Shown here: positions 36,301 to 38,717 of the stretch, piece by piece | Numbering within the stretch: the stretch's first letter is position 1 | Layout: each line of letters opens with the position of its first letter | From: Chloroflexota bacterium | GTDB taxonomy: Bacteria > Chloroflexota > Limnocylindria > Limnocylindrales > CSP1-4 | Direction: 5' to 3' | NCBI GenBank assembly: GCA_021802585.1 | Contig: JAJZRQ010000020.1 | Coordinates: 1-38,717, forward strand | DNA: 38,717 nucleotides | Program-made: the position numbers and the translations under genes | The notes under the pieces: model-generated | Database searches by the model: none | What the model was told of the DNA's origin: nothing | Seen by the model: the letters and a program-made list of their open reading frames with translations, nothing else

Positions 36301-38548
36301 CTTCACGCCCGTGGCCTGGGCCTCGGACACCGACACCGCGCACCCGGCCACCGACCGCCAGCAGCTGCTCGTCTTCGGGGCGGACGGGGCGAGCGCCGCC
36401 CTCGAGATCGGACAGGACGCGTTCGCCTGGCGGCTCCCCGGGGTCGTCGGCGGGGCCCTCATGGCGGGCCTTCTCTTCCTCCTCGCCCGGATCCTCTTCC
36501 GGCGCCGCTCGATCGCCGTCCTCGCCGGGATCTTCGCCCTCGCCGACGGGATGCTCTTCGTCCAGTCGCGGATCGCGATGAACGACGCGTACGTCGCGTT
36601 CTTCATCCTCGCCGCGGCGACGCTCTTCGCCGCGATCTGGACCGGGGCGTGGCGGTGGCGCGGTGCGTTCTGGGTCGGCCTCCCGATCGTCGGCCTCCTC
36701 CTGGGCCTCGCGCTCGCCTCGAAGTGGGTGGCGCTCTACGCGATCGGGGGGATCGGGCTCCTCGTCCTCCTCCGATCGGCGCTCGGCCGGGCGCTCATCG
36801 TCGTCGGCCTCGCCGGCATCGCCGCGACCCTCGGCTACATGGCGATCGCGACGGGCCCCGATTCGACCGGCGACGGCAACGTCGCCTTCCTCCTCCTCAC
36901 GATCGCCCTCGCGCTCCTCGCGGCGGCGATCGCGGCGCTCCACCCCGTGGCGTGGTCCGTCGAGGAGGTCCGGATCGCCGTCGCCGGGCCGGCGGCCGCG
37001 GGCATCCTCGTCGGCCTCGCGGCGATCCCGCTCGGACTCGGCGCGCCGGCGATCGGGCTCGCCGTCGCCCTCATGGCGGCCGGCGGGGCCGCGGCGGGCG
37101 CGTTCTGGCTCGCCGGGCACGTGGGGATGGGACCCCTCGCGCCGCTTCCCGCGCCCGACGACCCGGCAGCGCGCCTCGAGCCCGCGGCGCCGGCGCCGGA
37201 CGGCTGGCTCCGGCCCGGGTGGCTCGGCGGATTCCCGATCGCCTGGGCGGCGCTGTCCCTCGTCGCCATCCCGCTCGTCGTCTACGTCGTCTCGTACCTG
37301 CCGTGGGCCGCGCTCGGCAACCAGATCGTCCCCGGCTGGCCCCCGGGCAACACCGGCCAGACCCTCGCCGACCTCACCCGCCAGATGTACGACTACCACA
37401 ACAACCTGCGGGCGACGCATGCCGCGTCGTCCCCGTGGTGGGCCTGGCCGGCGGACCTCAAGCCGGTCTGGCTCTACCAGGAGAGCTTCGCCGGGCCGAC
37501 GACCGGCGCGATCTACAGCGGCGGCAACCTCGTGGTCTGGTGGCTCTCGATCCCGGCCTTCGCGTTCGCCGCCTGGCAGGCCTTCCGGCGCCGGAGCCTC
37601 GCCCTCGGCTTCACGGTGATCCTCTTCCTGGCGCTCTGGCTTCCCTGGGCCCGGATCGACCGGGCGACGTTCGAGTACCACTACTACGCGGGCCTGCCGT
37701 TCGTCGTCCTCGTCCTCGCCTACTTCGTCGCGGAGGTCTGGCACGGCCCGTCGCGGCGGACGTGGCGACTCGCGCGCGGGGCCGCCGCCGGCGCCCTCCT
37801 CGCCCCCGTCGCGCTGTGGCTGCTCCGGGGGCCGCTCTGCGCCTTCGTCGACGTCGAGAAGGCGAACCCGGGCTCCCAGGCCTGCTCCGGCGCGGCGTCC
37901 CTGTCGGTCTCGCTCTCGACCCAGGTGGCCGGCCTCCTCGCCGTCCTCCTCCTCGGCGGCGGCCTCCTCGCCTGGCAGCTCGTCGCGCTCGATCGCGCGA
38001 CGCGGACGGCGGCCGGCCGCGCGGAGGCCGGGCCGCGCCTCCTGCGGATCGCGGCGATCGCCGCGGGCGGCCTCCTCGCCCTCGCCGGGGCCTGGGTCGC
38101 CCTCCCGGCGGACCCGCTCGTCGTCGTCCCGAACGTTCCCGGCGAGCTCCTCGCCGCGGGGCTCCTCGTCGTCCTCGGGCCGCTCGCGTGGCTCGTCTGG
38201 ACGGCCGTCTCGCCGCGCCGATTCGTCGTCGGGATCGTCCTCGCCGCCGTCTTCGCGTTCGTCCTCTTCTACCCGAACTTCTCCGGCCTGCCGCTCCCGA
38301 CCGGGCTCCACAACTGGTACCAGGGCCTCCTCCCAACGTGGCTCTACCCGTTCCAGTTCCCGGTGAACACCGATCCGCCGTTCACCGTGTCGTTCGCCAG
38401 CCCGTGGCCGGTGATCCTGTTCGTCGCGGTCGTCCTCGCGGCCGGGCTCGTGGCGTACGCGGCGTGGCTGTGGCGGCTCGCGGACGTCGAGCGGGCGGCG
38501 GCGGAGGGCGAGGCCGCGGCGGAGGGCGAGGCCGCCGCCGGGACCTGA
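33380..38548 (+). CDS. Large fusion: N-terminal GT-C-like module + PMT (GT39)-like module carrying an inserted repeat/propeller-like domain
   Basis: N-module LASFNGWAVELAQHGPWGLYDRPIFVDYTPGYLYVLWALG; PMT-like FRLGEPLRMHFDEVYHARTALEFLQDW...YEWTHPHLAKYAMASSVALVGG; insert; then FAWRLPGVVGGALMAGLLFLLARILFRRRSIAVLAGIFALADGMLFVQSRIAMNDAYVAFFILAAA. Start 33380 (ATG) or upstream (GTG 33323). Confidence 0.85.
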   Translation: MRDAIVPLGALLALGLALRLIIAYVLLPGSGFRVDLASFNGWAVELAQHGPWGLYDRPIFVDYTPGYLYVLWALGLVAQAFGGPGAAPGALLKLPAIAADLGLALAVFSLAAELGATRRGALVAAATVLFVPVTWFDSAVWAQVDAVGTLVLLVAVRELWQGRSERAAILTTVAAIIKPQFGILIPLAAIVIIRRHWVERPADGSRLGGGPVRIVTTTLAGIVTASLLCLPFGITIVGLLEQIVRTASGYPYVTVNAYNPWALASLDGAGLASAGTWIRDAPNPESAADPFLALFGIPAVVLGSALIGVMIVGLMALLWRRPDDRRGLLVALAVMAVAFFVLPTRVHERYLYPFFALGAILVALRPRWAAVYAVLATANVANLYGVLTLPFYDNPGLGPLLGAFGGLGARLGEWFRSAAGVTLAAAGHVGGFAAATLFLARPAPEETDRSLDAAVEGAPSGIGKVGDGLPRSRGAPEAARAGAAPAGAGEEARGPVAPSAAPGWPTDAPGAPAARFDRSGALAREGGGRFDRLDLWLVVVLVVAALFLRTFRLGEPLRMHFDEVYHARTALEFLQDWTYGEPHAIYEWTHPHLAKYAMASSVALVGGPRVVATSALGTAVRDAAIEPRWDDPGGAGADGMTRGGERLYVATGDALEVYDLRTRERLARFALPGAEAVAVDEAAHAAYVGTAGGQVLVLDTAVPADALRAATGPALEALAPTPLADPGGAASPVERLWAPGDGSVILAGLGGDALVTIDAATGTQLSRTTVPGRADVATAGTVPALVAAPAEVTDVPAATAELARLLGGNEAAYRARLGLAVPEVVVTADLGAARDALDQAIADGRLPGLRVQEVPRVAVAAAAGVVFLEPATGLQTGLVTLDAPATSLVDVEGLDQPELYAATGSSLAVIKIPAAGTAASLDQAVWMPGPVERVAYDDATQLLHVLGRAPDGGASTVYAVEPRGNSVYADAPLAFTPVAWASDTDTAHPATDRQQLLVFGADGASAALEIGQDAFAWRLPGVVGGALMAGLLFLLARILFRRRSIAVLAGIFALADGMLFVQSRIAMNDAYVAFFILAAATLFAAIWTGAWRWRGAFWVGLPIVGLLLGLALASKWVALYAIGGIGLLVLLRSALGRALIVVGLAGIAATLGYMAIATGPDSTGDGNVAFLLLTIALALLAAAIAALHPVAWSVEEVRIAVAGPAAAGILVGLAAIPLGLGAPAIGLAVALMAAGGAAAGAFWLAGHVGMGPLAPLPAPDDPAARLEPAAPAPDGWLRPGWLGGFPIAWAALSLVAIPLVVYVVSYLPWAALGNQIVPGWPPGNTGQTLADLTRQMYDYHNNLRATHAASSPWWAWPADLKPVWLYQESFAGPTTGAIYSGGNLVVWWLSIPAFAFAAWQAFRRRSLALGFTVILFLALWLPWARIDRATFEYHYYAGLPFVVLVLAYFVAEVWHGPSRRTWRLARGAAAGALLAPVALWLLRGPLCAFVDVEKANPGSQACSGAASLSVSLSTQVAGLLAVLLLGGGLLAWQLVALDRATRTAAGRAEAGPRLLRIAAIAAGGLLALAGAWVALPADPLVVVPNVPGELLAAGLLVVLGPLAWLVWTAVSPRRFVVGIVLAAVFAFVLFYPNFSGLPLPTGLHNWYQGLLPTWLYPFQFPVNTDPPFTVSFASPWPVILFVAVVLAAGLVAYAAWLWRLADVERAAAEGEAAAEGEAAAGT

Positions 38549-38607
38549 TCCCGGCGAGGCCGCTGGCGGAACGCGGGCCACCGGGCCGCGGCCGTCGAGG
38601 GCCAGAG

Positions 38608-38717
38608 CTACACGCCGCCCGTGCGCGGGTCGGGCGGGACCTCGGCGCCGAAGTGGGGCGGCAGCGCGCCCTGGGCCGCGAGGCGCCGGATGACGAACCC
38701 GTAGTAGGCCTCGACCC
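38608..38717 (-). CDS. C-terminal fragment of an unidentified CDS (truncated by window end)
   Basis: Minus strand open to the window edge, ending ...VEAYYGFVIRRLAAQGALPPHFGAEVPPDPRTGGV*TAG. Confidence 0.5.
   Translation of the reverse strand, partial: VEAYYGFVIRRLAAQGALPPHFGAEVPPDPRTGGV

Noticed and set aside
33287-38581. 1764-aa minus-strand ORF opposite the GT-C fusion
   Set aside because: Low-complexity R/E/D/G/P composition typical of antisense frames in GC-rich genes; the plus strand has clear TM and PMT motifs.
1-38717. CRISPR arrays, IS elements, tRNA or rRNA genes
   Set aside because: No regularly spaced repeats, transposase motifs, terminal inverted repeats or cloverleaf tRNA sequences were recognised; the window is mainly core chromosomal genes.

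Overview
The window is a GC-rich, densely coded bacterial chromosomal segment around the replication origin. Gene content suggests a Chloroflexota-like lineage, but that placement is inference only. In order it carries: the C-terminus of an unidentified CDS, gyrA, prs, a small membrane protein, a HAD hydrolase (-), secA, a YdcF-like protein, a small 8-Cys protein, prfB (RF2, with a CTT-TGA-C programmed frameshift site), a GNAT protein, ftsE, ftsX, an S41/CtpA protease, an unannotated small leader-peptide/hairpin unit, smpB, a DinB-like protein (-), ssrA (tmRNA), a VanW-domain protein (-), the block khpB/jag-yidC-yidD-rnpA-rpmH (-), dnaA, a candidate oriC, dnaN, recF, a DUF721/DciA-like protein, a degenerate PP2C-TM-propeller-like protein, a DUF151 bifunctional nuclease, three membrane/glycosyltransferase genes (-) and a very large GT-C fusion protein. 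The points most worth a second look are: (i) a compact promoter/operator/leader-peptide/hairpin unit between ctpA and smpB, with a perfect anti-SD complement that can be sequestered; (ii) RF2 with altered stop-codon-recognition residues (SPF->SPY, conserved His->Gln) in a window that never uses TAA; (iii) a PP2C-like domain without metal ligands, fused through one TM to a repeat-rich outer domain; (iv) a tandem GT-C fusion with about 400 aa inserted inside the PMT-like module; (v) three conserved genes (ftsX, recF, rnpA) with no ATG/GTG/TTG at the expected start but a well-placed CTG; (vi) repeated -10 elements 6-10 nt upstream of start codons, suggesting leaderless transcription. All calls were made by eye from sequence; no searches were run.
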